Virus record (IMG/VR): IMGVR_UViG_3300026484_000236
Span: 62,001 to 126,000 of that record
Source of the DNA: a virus
Strand: one strand, 5' to 3'
Length of the DNA: 64,000 bases
Each line of letters starts with the position of its first letter. Positions within the stretch are counted from its first letter, which is position 1. The position numbers and the translations under genes were made by a program. Shown piece by piece: positions 18,045 to 25,608 of the stretch. The notes below the pieces were generated by a model. It did not search any database. It was given only the letters and a program-made list of their open reading frames with translations, and had not been told where the DNA came from.

Positions 18045-18323
18045 TTAATTATTTTTTTGGCAAATTTGTTTGCCATTTTCATCCATTCTTGGAGTAATAT
18101 TATCTCCAAAAAAACCACCTTGTAAATATTGACATCCGGTTTTATAATCAGTATAAATAACTAAATTACTTCTTTGGTGAGCAATAGAATTATCCGAATT
18201 ATCAAAGCCAATATTAAATTGATTTAGAGTATATTGAATCACCATTAAAATTCCAATAAAGAATAATAATTTACCTAAACTTGGCCATTGAATATTTATT
18301 GACCATTTTGTCTCGTTATGCAT
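18045..18323 (-). CDS. Single-pass membrane protein of unknown function (92 aa)
   Basis: One hydrophobic segment near residues 16-33 (LGKLLFFIGILMVIQYTL), with no lipobox; the remaining 55 residues, with two Cys, are probably on the far side of the membrane. Its start overlaps the end of the gene at 18316 by 8 bases and the ribosome site GGAGGGGG lies inside that gene. Could be an accessory or exclusion protein. Confidence 0.65.
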   Translation of the reverse strand: MHNETKWSINIQWPSLGKLLFFIGILMVIQYTLNQFNIGFDNSDNSIAHQRSNLVIYTDYKTGCQYLQGGFFGDNITPRMDENGKQICQKNN

Positions 18324-18840
18324 CTTCCCCCTCCTTTTCTAATTCTTTTAATTGTTTGGACATATTTAAAATTTCTTCTAAAACATCATCTGGTTGCCAA
18401 ATTTTACCAGTAAAAGAATCTGCCATTATTTTTAATGAGAACATACTTTTTTTAGTATGATACTTTTCAGCTAATTCTATATTAATACCATCACCGAGAT
18501 GGGCAGTATCGAAACCAACCCAATAGTATGGAGCTTCAAAAAGAACTGGAATATTAATCATTTTAATATTACCCTGTGAATTCATTATTAGTTTACCTTC
18601 TGGATATTTCCCAGATTGCTCAAAGGTTACTCCACCGTGAACTTTTAATTCGACTTCTATACAATATTTATCCTCGAGAGCTGGATGACCAGGAGGAATA
18701 CCAATATAACCATTTACGCATCCAGTAGGACCCATCCTAATTTTATATGGAAAACCTTCTAAAGTTTCACCTGTTTCGATAATTAATTTAAGATTATCTT
18801 CAATAATTTTTTTTCTTTTTATTACATTTAATTTGTCCAC
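18316..18840 (-). CDS. Conserved phage protein of unknown function (174 aa)
   Basis: Shows GYIGIPPGHPALEDKY, VHGGVTF and YWVGFDTAHLGD. This combination recalls a hypothetical protein family common in phages, but I cannot assign a function. The GTG start at 18840 has GGAG six bases upstream. The C-terminal 40 residues form a charged helix. Member of the minus-strand operon. Confidence 0.75.
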   Translation of the reverse strand: MDKLNVIKRKKIIEDNLKLIIETGETLEGFPYKIRMGPTGCVNGYIGIPPGHPALEDKYCIEVELKVHGGVTFEQSGKYPEGKLIMNSQGNIKMINIPVLFEAPYYWVGFDTAHLGDGINIELAEKYHTKKSMFSLKIMADSFTGKIWQPDDVLEEILNMSKQLKELEKEGEDA

Positions 18841-18851
18841 AATATTCTCCT

Positions 18852-19013
18852 TTAGAATAGTTCTTTATTGATATTACATGGGTATCTACACCCATGTTTT
18901 AGTATGTACTTAATTTCCATAATACATACACCTTTTTTATTTAAATCTTTTACTAACTTTTTAACTTTTCTAAGAGCTAAAAAATTATTAACTTTATTTT
19001 TTAAACGTTTCAT
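18852..19013 (-). CDS. Small basic protein of unknown function (53 aa)
   Basis: I place the start at 19013 because TTGGAGGATAG precedes that ATG; a longer in-frame start at 19085 would overlap the upstream gene by 70 bases and lacks a ribosome site. The product (MKRLKNKVNNFLALRK...) is Lys-rich with three Cys near the C-terminus. The last codons overlap an 8-bp hairpin (ACATGGGT / ACCCATGT) that may act as a terminator or attenuator. Confidence 0.55.
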   Translation of the reverse strand: MKRLKNKVNNFLALRKVKKLVKDLNKKGVCIMEIKYILKHGCRYPCNINKELF

Positions 19014-19014
19014 T

Positions 19015-19611
19015 CTATCCTCCAAAAATTGTTTTAAAGAAAAATCCTTCTTTAGTTCTATTGAAAAGATGATTATTTTTTTCATAACCTTCGCTAGTTT
19101 CAGATTCTAAAAATTCAAATAACTCAGAATTTTCGACATTTGAAAAATTTGGAATAACGTGTTTTGGAATATCTATATGTTCCAATTTTTGAATTTTTGA
19201 AAGTTTTGAAATATTATCACGCACTTTACTAATCATTTGATTAGCTTTTTCAAATGCATTAGTTCTCCAACAACTATCGTGATTAGTTGTAAATTCCCAA
19301 ATACTTTCTTCTATTGTATCTTGTGGTTTATACTTTCCTTCGTTAAAGAAACATGAATAATAGTTACCACGATCTATAAAAAGAAAATTTAGAAATAATT
19401 TTTTAGAAACATTTTCATCTGTTATTTCTAAATCAGGAAAAGATTTTTGTAAAAGTTTTTGTTTGTTTTTGGAAATTTCTCCATTTTGAAACCATTCTGA
19501 AAAGCTATAATCAAAATTAATAATTATGGCTTTTCCTTCTGTTATTCCATCCGCTGTATGAGGCATAATATTGTTTAAAATATTTTGAGCAACGTAATCT
19601 AACTTAATCAT
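19015..19611 (-). CDS. Unknown protein (198 aa)
   Basis: No family recognised. It has a repeated Phe/Asn-rich, soluble character, with NHDSCWRTNAFEKANQM in the middle and a helical C-terminal half. No signal peptide or membrane segment. Follows the lipoprotein gene after a terminator and precedes the small gene at 18852, whose ribosome site lies over its stop. Confidence 0.65.
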   Translation of the reverse strand: MIKLDYVAQNILNNIMPHTADGITEGKAIIINFDYSFSEWFQNGEISKNKQKLLQKSFPDLEITDENVSKKLFLNFLFIDRGNYYSCFFNEGKYKPQDTIEESIWEFTTNHDSCWRTNAFEKANQMISKVRDNISKLSKIQKLEHIDIPKHVIPNFSNVENSELFEFLESETSEGYEKNNHLFNRTKEGFFFKTIFGG

Positions 19612-19650
19612 TTATTATCCTTTTTTAAATTTAAATATTTTTTTACGCAA

Positions 19651-19676
19651 AAAATAAGAACCGAAGTTCTTATTTT
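19651..19676 (-). terminator. UUCG hairpin terminator after lipoprotein gene
   Basis: Stem AAAATAAGAAC / GTTCTTATTTT, tetraloop TTCG on the minus strand, followed by T-rich sequence. It overlaps the stop of the gene at 19670. Confidence 0.8.
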
Positions 19677-19966
19677 CCAAACGTACCGAGTGCTATAACT
19701 CGACCATATTCGTCAACTGAACATGAAATGAACAGACCATTTTTTCTATCGATTGCTGGCGTCATGCCATTATACGAAACTATGTACATGACTCCATCGG
19801 TACATAGTTTACGTATACCTCCAAAATTAGTAGCATGTTGTTCTCCTTGAACTCCCATGTTAAATGCTCTTGGTGTAACCATATCTTGTTTACTTGAACA
19901 ACCACTAAAGCTCATAAGAGCAACTACTATACCTACTAACATTAACATTTTTTGAAAAGTTTTCAT
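19670..19966 (-). CDS. Small lipoprotein
   Basis: 98 residues with a typical signal sequence: MKTFQKMLMLVGIVVALMSFSGCSS, where the lipobox FSGC puts the lipidated Cys at 22. The mature part (about 77 residues, two Cys in LCTDG and ISCSVDE that could form a disulfide) has no recognised family. Phage lipoproteins of this size often block superinfection or belong to the spanin pair; no spanin partner was found, so exclusion is the more likely but unproven role. Lipidation implies a host with a periplasm-facing lipoprotein pathway. Confidence 0.75.
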   Translation of the reverse strand: MKTFQKMLMLVGIVVALMSFSGCSSKQDMVTPRAFNMGVQGEQHATNFGGIRKLCTDGVMYIVSYNGMTPAIDRKNGLFISCSVDEYGRVIALGTFGK

Positions 19967-20049
19967 AACTTATCCTTTGTATTGTATTTTATTTTTATTT
20001 TTTAAAAGATGTTTAACGTCATCACGGACGAGAAGTCTAACTTGCCATT

Positions 20050-20223
20050 TTAATAACCGAGAATACAATCACCTAAGTCAATTAAGTAATCGTAAGCATC
20101 TGCTAATTTTTTAGAATCAGTACCTAGAAATTCTATATTAACTGAATATCCAGCAACCAAAGATTGTTCAATAAATGCTTTACAAACCTTTATTTCCTCT
20201 TCACTATTAATTAAAATATCCAT
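20050..20223 (-). CDS. Small acidic protein of unknown function (57 aa)
   Basis: Begins MDILINSEEEIKVCKAFIEQ and ends LIDLGDCILGY. Read by hand on the minus strand. It is supported by an in-frame ATG directly behind leader copy B, whose last hairpin is followed by AAGAAAGG. No family recognised. Small alpha/beta character. The 3' side has a weak hairpin (GATG / CATC) before the lipoprotein gene. Confidence 0.6.
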   Translation of the reverse strand: MDILINSEEEIKVCKAFIEQSLVAGYSVNIEFLGTDSKKLADAYDYLIDLGDCILGY

Positions 20224-20320
20224 AATAACCTTTCTTCTCCATTATCGGAGGTAATAATTAACTCAGTATTAGAGTTATACTAAACGCTATTTCTAGCAAC
20301 TTGGGTTAAACTAAAACCCT
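20224..20320 (-). promoter_or_regulatory. Structured 5' leader, copy B
   Basis: Minus-strand order: GGGTT-loop-AACCC (20303-20319), H2 AGTAT-AACTCTA-ATACT (20265-20281), H3 CTCC-GATAAT-GGAG (20237-20250), AAGAAAGG, ATG. H2 and H3 match copy C; H2 differs from copies A and D by paired substitutions. Confidence 0.6.
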
Positions 20321-20398
20321 AATAAAAGCTAACCGTTCTTTTATCTGAGAGTCACATCATCTAGATGACTCGAACATTTAGGTTAGCTTTTATTAAGG
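20319..20398. other. Long nested hairpin, possible structured RNA
   Basis: A 14-bp perfect outer stem (AATAAAAGCTAACC at 20321-20334, complement at 20381-20394) encloses a second hairpin GAGTCA / TGACTC (20349-20371). No coding frame. It lies between the membrane-protein gene and leader B. Confidence 0.45.
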
Positions 20399-20403
20399 TT
20401 TAA

Positions 20404-20463
20404 AGGCCTCCCCGTCGGGAGGCTACGAGGTAGTAGATATTTATATAGCGGTTCCCACCGCTG
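20404..20463 (-). terminator. Two adjacent hairpins after membrane protein gene
   Basis: GCCTCCC / GGGAGGC (about 20406-20423) and AGCGG / CCGCT (about 20447-20462), just past the stop of the gene at 20467 on the minus strand. Unusually GC-rich for the window. The rest of the 20224-20466 gap holds the nested hairpin and leader B. Confidence 0.55.
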
Positions 20464-20466
20464 GGA

Positions 20467-20934
20467 TTATTTATAAGGACGGGTTACCCACGCTTCATAA
20501 ATAGCCCAAGATAAATATACCGGTGTAAACAGTAAGGAAAGTACTAACAATAAGTATTTAATTAATGGTCTTATTGTTGTACTACGGAACAGAGATGATA
20601 AAATCATTAACTGTAATACTACAGATAATGTTAAAGCAATTACTACTATTACTAGGTATGGATGCACTATTGCTACCCATATTAATATAATCGAAACCAA
20701 AGCTGCCCACACTCTGAGAACTTCTGGACGGTATGGCCAAAGTTCCAATCCCATTCTTACTAATGGAATTACTGTCATTGCTAGTAAAAACATACTAGCA
20801 TTTACTACATCCATAAAGAGATCATAATTGATCATTCCATACGAACGGAATGTAAAAGCAATTCCGAGAATAATTACAACACTAACTACCAACCAGAGAA
20901 CAAAGTTCTCTATAATATGGTTAATTCTTTTCAT
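20467..20934 (-). CDS. Multi-pass membrane protein of unknown function (155 aa)
   Basis: Four or five hydrophobic segments at about 10-28, 42-60, 75-92, 93-112 and 125-145 (for example LWLVVSVVIILGIAF, YLVIVVIALTLSVVLQLMIL). No family recognised. It is too large for a typical holin and lacks a charged C-terminal tail. It could alter the host inner membrane. Its leader (copy C) is the same structured type as before the genes at 5219, 20050 and 22182. GC content is visibly higher than its neighbours, a possible sign of recent acquisition. Confidence 0.7.
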   Translation of the reverse strand: MKRINHIIENFVLWLVVSVVIILGIAFTFRSYGMINYDLFMDVVNASMFLLAMTVIPLVRMGLELWPYRPEVLRVWAALVSIILIWVAIVHPYLVIVVIALTLSVVLQLMILSSLFRSTTIRPLIKYLLLVLSLLFTPVYLSWAIYEAWVTRPYK

Positions 20935-21125
20935 AATAACCTTTCTTCTCCATTATCGGAGGTATTAATTAACTCAGTATTAGAGTTATACTAAAAGCTA
21001 TTTCTAGCACCTTAGAAATAATATAGATATCCCTTACCAAATCCATAGAAAACTATAAATTTAATAAAAGATATTTAACAATTGCATGTTAATTATATCT
21101 CTCTGTTTATAAGATATCTATACTT
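20935..21125 (-). promoter_or_regulatory. Structured 5' leader, copy C, with promoter-like block
   Basis: Minus-strand order: TATAGATATCTTATAA (21107-21122), H1 TATTTCTA / TAGAAATA (20999-21020), H2 AGTAT / ATACT (20976-20992), H3 CTCC-GATAAT-GGAG (20948-20961), AAGAAAGG, ATG. The promoter-like 16-base block is identical in copies A and D. Confidence 0.6.
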
Positions 21126-21130
21126 AGAAT

Positions 21131-21155
21131 ACGTTATTTTAAAGTAAAATAACGT
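21131..21155 (-). terminator. Hairpin after gene at 21163
   Basis: Stem ACGTTATTTTA / TAAAATAACGT with a 3-base loop, 8 bases beyond the minus-strand stop. T tract weak. Confidence 0.5.
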
Positions 21156-21162
21156 AGTTATT

Positions 21163-21645
21163 TTACTTTATTTTAAAAATTTCTTTAGCTTCTTTTTTAG
21201 CTAATTTAATTCTATTTTTATAATCCTTATCGGATTCTTGTTTGTATTTTGGATTATCTTTTTTATAACTTCGTAAGTTATAATTAGAAGTTAATCTAAA
21301 AATATATCCATTATAAGGAAGAATTTTAGCTAAAGATTCTAAATGTTCTTTATACTCTAATTCTTTTTTATGTTTTTTATAATCCTGTATTTCGTTATTG
21401 ATAATTTCTCCAATAACCCATACTATAGCAAAACCTAAAGAAGTACTCGCACTTAATGCAATTAAACCCATTTTTTTAAAATGATCTAATTTACTTAAAT
21501 CATATAACGAAAACATAGTAATTACGCTTAAAAAGATAATTACATTTTTAGGAATTTCATGAACGTAAATATCCAAACCCAAAACACTAAGAAGAGAAAA
21601 TAAAACAAGTACTAACTTTTCTTCTTTACCAAAATGATTCTCCAT
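21163..21645 (-). CDS. Membrane protein of unknown function (160 aa)
   Basis: Three hydrophobic segments near residues 11-25 (LVLVLFSLLSVLGLDIYV), 31-45 (NVIIFLSVITMFSLY) and 58-78 (MGLIALSASTSLGFAIVWVIGEII), then a highly charged, Lys/Glu-rich C-terminal half predicted cytoplasmic. No family recognised. A membrane anchor with a helical cytosolic tail would fit an adaptor or exclusion protein. ATG behind AAAAGGATAAAA. Confidence 0.7.
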   Translation of the reverse strand: MENHFGKEEKLVLVLFSLLSVLGLDIYVHEIPKNVIIFLSVITMFSLYDLSKLDHFKKMGLIALSASTSLGFAIVWVIGEIINNEIQDYKKHKKELEYKEHLESLAKILPYNGYIFRLTSNYNLRSYKKDNPKYKQESDKDYKNRIKLAKKEAKEIFKIK

Positions 21646-21680
21646 TTTTTATCCTTTTTAAATTTAAATTTATAAATAAA

Positions 21681-21698
21681 GAAGCTCCGAAGAGCTTC
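21681..21698 (-). terminator. UUCG hairpin terminator after gene at 21703
   Basis: GAAGCTC / GAGCTTC closed by TTCG on the minus strand, then an A/T-rich run. Confidence 0.75.
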
Positions 21699-21702
21699 AG
21701 AA

Positions 21703-22056
21703 TTAAAGACTAATTGGTACTATAGACAACTCACTATAGTAACTGTAATCCGGAAAGTTTAATGGATCTAGGATCACCTTTAACTCTTCCAAAGTATAAT
21801 TAGACTTTAATACAAACTGATGAAATCTTCCAGAACCTTTATTTGGAGAAATTCCTTTAGGAAACTTCCCAAAACGATCCAAGTAAACATCATCATATAG
21901 TTTTGTGAAAGCAATAATCCTCCCACTAGCTTTAGCTAGTTCTTGGATTCTTGCTAAAGCTTGCATACAGTGACCAGCTCTTTTAGAGCTAATTACAACC
22001 GTTGTTAAATACAAAGATTTTTCTACTTCACTATCGTTTATCCATTTTACTTTCAT
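21703..22056 (-). CDS. Unknown protein (117 aa)
   Basis: Alternates strands and helices (LYLTTVVISSKRAGHCMQALARIQELAKAS, GRIIAFTKL), which resembles a small ferredoxin-like alpha/beta fold, with a C-terminal YSELSIVPISL. No catalytic motif or family recognised. It has its own terminator downstream and AAGGAG before the ATG. Confidence 0.65.
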   Translation of the reverse strand: MKVKWINDSEVEKSLYLTTVVISSKRAGHCMQALARIQELAKASGRIIAFTKLYDDVYLDRFGKFPKGISPNKGSGRFHQFVLKSNYTLEELKVILDPLNFPDYSYYSELSIVPISL

Positions 22057-22119
22057 TTTTATCTCCTTTTCGAAATAAGTCTATTAACTTATAATAAGCT
22101 CGTTCTCGAGCAACAAAAA

Positions 22120-22150
22120 CGCTTCGTTTAACGTCCAGCTAGACGAAGCA
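22120..22150 (-). terminator. Hairpin terminator after gene at 22182
   Basis: On the minus strand GCTTCGT...ACGAAGC with inner TCTAGCTGGA, followed by GTTTTTGTT. A second small hairpin (GCTCG / CGAGC) follows further on. Confidence 0.65.
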
Positions 22151-22181
22151 TTAAAGCTCTTCAGCTATTTGATTTATTTAC

Positions 22182-22427
22182 TCATATTCGACAACGAGTA
22201 TAATAAACGTCACAAACAACGTCGATTTTGTCAACAATATCATATGTTTCATCTTCAGTATACCCTTCTTCACAATTATAACACATACATGGAGATATTA
22301 TCACCTCTTCACCTGTTAAAAAATGCTTTCCTACTTCAAACTCAGTATCACATAAACAGCAAACATGAACTTCGTAATCACCTGTATCTTCATTCATTGC
22401 TACTATTTCAATATTTAAATCTTTCAT
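22182..22427 (-). CDS. Small zinc-ribbon-like protein (81 aa)
   Basis: Two Cys pairs: CCLC near 24-27 and CMCYNC near 47-52, spaced about 22 residues, consistent with one zinc site of the ribbon type. The rest is acidic, ending with VYYTRCRI. Such small phage proteins often bind a host protein or nucleic acid, but no specific family is recognised. It is the first gene of the minus-strand block and is preceded by leader copy D. Confidence 0.65.
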   Translation of the reverse strand: MKDLNIEIVAMNEDTGDYEVHVCCLCDTEFEVGKHFLTGEEVIISPCMCYNCEEGYTEDETYDIVDKIDVVCDVYYTRCRI

Positions 22428-22542
22428 TTTGAATCCTTCTTCCCTTGTTCAAAGGGGTATATCCAGCATTAGGATTATGCTATAAAAAATAAACCATCCA
22501 ACGGATGATTCAACTCCTTACTGTTTATAAGATATCTATATA
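22428..22542 (-). promoter_or_regulatory. Structured 5' leader, copy D, with promoter-like block
   Basis: Minus-strand order: TATAGATATCTTATAA (22525-22540), H1 AATCATCC-GTT-GGATGGTT (22492-22510), H2 AGCAT-AATCCTA-ATGCT (22465-22481), H3 CCCTT-TGAAC-AAGGG (22442-22456), AAGAAGGA, ATG. H3 keeps pairing although both arms differ from copies A-C. Confidence 0.6.
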
Positions 22543-22579
22543 AAAAATAACTTATTTTAAAGTATTTTATTACGAGTTT

Positions 22580-22823
22580 TTATTAATAGTTAACTATGGA
22601 TAGTGTCAACTAACATACTATAGCCAGTTATTTCAAAAAGACAAAAAATTTAAAACTTAAAATTTAAGAAATAGTTAAATTTTCAATCCTTTATAACACT
22701 GGAAAATAGGGGACTTGGTTTTTGATTTTAAGTTTATTTTAAAATCTGTTAGCTAGGATATTTTAAAAACGAACAACTATTGATAGTTAACTATCAATAC
22801 CACACACTATGAATAGTTAACTA
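22580..22823 (+). repeat. Long inverted repeat, copy 1
   Basis: About 245 bases matching, as reverse complement, 62760-63013 with only scattered differences. The core includes CAACTAAC.TACTATAGCCAG, AAATAGTTAAATTTTCAATC and GGGGACTTGGTTTTTGATTT. Palindromes of the TTAACTATTAATAGTTAA type stand at both edges. No gene is visible in the 457-base gap 22433-22889. It lies between divergent genes, as does copy 2. Confidence 0.9.
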
Positions 22824-22843
22824 AGTATCTACATAAAGATTAT

Positions 22844-22851
22844 ATAGATAT
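22844..22851 (+). promoter_or_regulatory. ATAGATAT motif before helicase gene
   Basis: TATATAGATATAATAA just outside repeat copy 1, 39 bases before the ATG at 22890. The equivalent position next to copy 2 has ATATAGATATAATAAA reading toward the dUTPase gene. Confidence 0.4.
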
Positions 22852-22889
22852 AATAAGACATATCACTAAAGAAACATAAAGGAGAAGAT

Positions 22890-24644
22890 ATGGAAGAAAC
22901 CGAAATATCATATCAAAATTTTATTCCGTATCAAGTATGGTTAGATATTTTAAATAGAGCTGATATATCAAGAGGTATTCAAAATTTTAATTCAGATGAA
23001 GTTAATTTATTAGTAAACTGTTATGATAAAAATCTCAAGTACTTAGATATGCAAAAGATTGAAGAATTTGAAGTAATTGTTCCTGATTGGGTACTGGTAC
23101 CAAAATTCTTCTGGATTAGAAATATTGAAAAATTAAAAGATTTAAATGCTTATTTGGATTTAGAACCTAAATTAAAACAATTTCAAAAAGAAATTAAAGA
23201 TTACGATAAAGAAGTTATTAATCAAAAACCAAGAATTTATCAATCTAAAATAATTCCTCGGGATGAGCAAATACCAGCTTTTGAAATACTTGAAGAACTT
23301 CGTTATAATAAAAATGAATTATTTAATGGTATTATTCAAGCTACTCCTGGATTTGGTAAAACCGTTCTAGCGGTTCATTTAATCCATTTATTAAATTTTC
23401 GGAAACCTATTATTATTGTACCAAAAGATATTTTAGTTAAACAATGGAAGGATGCTTTCTTAGGATTTTCAGATCTTTCTGATGGAGACATATATTGTTT
23501 GGAAGGTTCAGATCCAGAAACAATTATAAATGGTATTAAAAATTCTAAAGTAATTATAGCTAAAGTTCAATCTATTCTTTCTCAATTAAAAAGAATTCCA
23601 TATAACGAATTATATAAAATTTACGAGGATATTGATTTATTTATATTTGATGAGGCACATGGTTCTGGAGCACAGGGATATGGGAAAGTATCAAGCGTTT
23701 TTAAAACTAATAATGTTTTAGGATTGACCGCAACTCCATATAGAAGAGGACTATCAGATTTTCTCTTACAAAATAGTATTGGTGACGTAATCTTTAAATC
23801 AGATCATAAAAACTATCACCCAAAAATAGAAATATTTAATTTAAACTCAGAAGAAAATACTCCTTTAGAATTTTCTAAGAAAGAGATACAAACTCTTGGA
23901 TGGGCTGCAAAAAATGATTATATTAAATTTCTAACTTTTTATAATATGTTTCTTTATAATAGAGATTTTTATTTTGATTATCTAGCTAAATGGACTAAGT
24001 ATCAACGAAGTCTTGGGCATGTGTCAGTTATTCTTTTTACTACTATTAAAATGATTGATAAATTTATAGAACGATATATAAATCAATTCACTGAAGAAGA
24101 ATACGCGAATTTACCAGAAGATGAAAAACCTTTAAAACTTATAGGAAACTCTAAAATAGATTCCCAGAATTTAGCTAAAACTAAAAACAGAGAACTTAGA
24201 GCGGAACTTAAAACATATAAAGAAATATTAAATCAACGAGTAAAAGATAAAGAAATCAAAAGAAAAGAAGCAAATGAATTATATAAAGAACGTTCGGTAA
24301 CTGTGAAAGAAGAGCAGGCTCAAAATTTAGAACATGCGTTAGAGATTTACGAACAAAAGATTAAGTCTAGTAAAGTTCTTGTATCTAATTATGGTTTATT
24401 AAGCGCTGGGTTTGATAAAGAAGATCTCAGCCATATTATTTTTGGTAGTCCTATTATTGGAAAGGTTACTGTTCTCCAAAGTATTGGTAGGATCGTAAGG
24501 GTAGCTGAAAATAAACAATTTCCGTTAGTGCAGTTCTTTTTTACTAGTACCTTTTTAAAATATCAACCAAACGCAAATATGATTTTAAAAAATAATATTA
24601 CGAGTGAGTTTGATGAATCTGAATTTGAATATAAAGGATTTTAA
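22890..24644 (+). CDS. Superfamily 2 DNA helicase (UvsW-like)
   Basis: 584 residues. Motifs in order: Walker A ATPGFGKT near 151-158, VPKDILVKQW (motif Ia) near 177, DEAH near 254, LTATPYRRG (motif III) near 279, SAGFDKEDLSHIIF near 507 and QSIGRIVR (motif VI) near 539. The layout resembles phage UvsW-type helicases that remodel recombination intermediates and switch replication modes. A charged coiled region (about 420-480) separates the two RecA-like domains. First gene of the long plus-strand run, behind repeat copy 1. Confidence 0.9.
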   Translation: MEETEISYQNFIPYQVWLDILNRADISRGIQNFNSDEVNLLVNCYDKNLKYLDMQKIEEFEVIVPDWVLVPKFFWIRNIEKLKDLNAYLDLEPKLKQFQKEIKDYDKEVINQKPRIYQSKIIPRDEQIPAFEILEELRYNKNELFNGIIQATPGFGKTVLAVHLIHLLNFRKPIIIVPKDILVKQWKDAFLGFSDLSDGDIYCLEGSDPETIINGIKNSKVIIAKVQSILSQLKRIPYNELYKIYEDIDLFIFDEAHGSGAQGYGKVSSVFKTNNVLGLTATPYRRGLSDFLLQNSIGDVIFKSDHKNYHPKIEIFNLNSEENTPLEFSKKEIQTLGWAAKNDYIKFLTFYNMFLYNRDFYFDYLAKWTKYQRSLGHVSVILFTTIKMIDKFIERYINQFTEEEYANLPEDEKPLKLIGNSKIDSQNLAKTKNRELRAELKTYKEILNQRVKDKEIKRKEANELYKERSVTVKEEQAQNLEHALEIYEQKIKSSKVLVSNYGLLSAGFDKEDLSHIIFGSPIIGKVTVLQSIGRIVRVAENKQFPLVQFFFTSTFLKYQPNANMILKNNITSEFDESEFEYKGF

Positions 24645-24833
24645 ATGATCGAAAACATTAAAAAATATACTCCAGAAGACTACGACTATCAATGTGGCGG
24701 AATTTCTAAAAAAGAATTGGAAATAATGGAAATAGGTTACGTTGGAGTATTTTTTAAATACTCTTTTAAAAAATTAAAAGAATTTTATATTAAAATCAAA
24801 GGAAAATCATGTACCAAGGATATCAATTCTTAA
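24645..24833 (+). CDS. Small protein of unknown function (62 aa)
   Basis: Its ATG directly abuts the helicase stop (TAAATG), with AAAGGA inside the helicase end. Contains a helical C-terminus (FKKLKEFYIKIKG) and two Cys. It overlaps the next gene by 25 bases. No family recognised. Confidence 0.6.
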   Translation: MIENIKKYTPEDYDYQCGGISKKELEIMEIGYVGVFFKYSFKKLKEFYIKIKGKSCTKDINS

Positions 24834-25459
24834 AAATAGTAATATGTTTGAAATTTTTAAATATTAATTTTATTCAAAAATGGTTATTTAATGCTTCATT
24901 AATGAATAAAAAAGAAAATTTAAAAAATGATTTATATACATTTACTAAAGATTTATATGTTTATATGACATTTAAAGTTATTTCCGAAGAAGAAAGAAAA
25001 TTATTAGATATTTACGTTGATTCATATCAAGGAGTAAATAAACATGATTTACCAACAAAAGGCGTAACTGAAAAGGAATTAAACTCCTTCGAAAAAAAAT
25101 TATATATCCGATATTTAAATATTATTAACAGAGCATTATATCTAAATGAAGAAACTGTTAACCTTACAAAATTAGAATATTTTTTAAATATACAATTGGA
25201 TATATTAGATTCGAATAAAAATTATCCATTAATTTCTTTTATATATCAGAATGATATTAAACATATAGAAAAATTAAAAAAAATATTATATTTAGTATAC
25301 GAATATAGTAAGAATGATGATTATTTTACATTCGGTGAATTTCAATCTTTTTTATATTCTTATCGTGAGAACTTTCATATAGTTGATATAGATATATTTA
25401 AGAATTTAAATAAAATTCCAAAGAGATTGAAAAGGAGAACATATGTCAATAAAAGATAG
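24809..25459 (+). CDS. Unknown protein, mainly helical (216 aa)
   Basis: AAAGGAAAATC precedes the ATG inside the upstream gene. The first 30 residues are moderately hydrophobic (LKIVICLKFLNINFIQKWLF) and could touch a membrane; the rest is Leu/Tyr/Lys-rich helix. No motif recognised. Translationally coupled on both sides. Confidence 0.65.
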   Translation: MYQGYQFLKIVICLKFLNINFIQKWLFNASLMNKKENLKNDLYTFTKDLYVYMTFKVISEEERKLLDIYVDSYQGVNKHDLPTKGVTEKELNSFEKKLYIRYLNIINRALYLNEETVNLTKLEYFLNIQLDILDSNKNYPLISFIYQNDIKHIEKLKKILYLVYEYSKNDDYFTFGEFQSFLYSYRENFHIVDIDIFKNLNKIPKRLKRRTYVNKR

Positions 25460-25598
25460 ATACAATGATATAAAATGGTTCACTATTACTTCGATTGGTT
25501 ATATGAATGGAGTTTATTCTAATAATAAATATATTAATTTATTATATATTTTACCACAATTACCTTTTAGATATTATAAGTATCTAAAAGTATTTTAA
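25443..25598 (+). CDS. Small protein of unknown function (51 aa)
   Basis: MSIKDRYNDIKWF... to YYKYLKVF. Start overlaps the end of the gene at 24809 by 17 bases and has AAAAGGAG upstream at good distance. Rich in Tyr and Asn, hydrophobic C-terminal half (YINLLYILPQLPF). Its stop overlaps AAAGGAG of the actin-like gene. Too short to classify. Confidence 0.5.
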   Translation: MSIKDRYNDIKWFTITSIGYMNGVYSNNKYINLLYILPQLPFRYYKYLKVF

Positions 25599-25608
25599 AG
25601 GAGACAAA

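Noticed and set aside
18868-19110. 80-residue plus-strand frame
   Set aside because: Antisense to two minus-strand genes in a uniformly minus-strand block; hydrophobic by chance reading of AT-rich sequence.
20319-20398. Possible tRNA (GTTCGAGTC T-loop-like string on the minus strand)
   Set aside because: The acceptor and anticodon arms cannot be formed; the string belongs to the nested hairpin.
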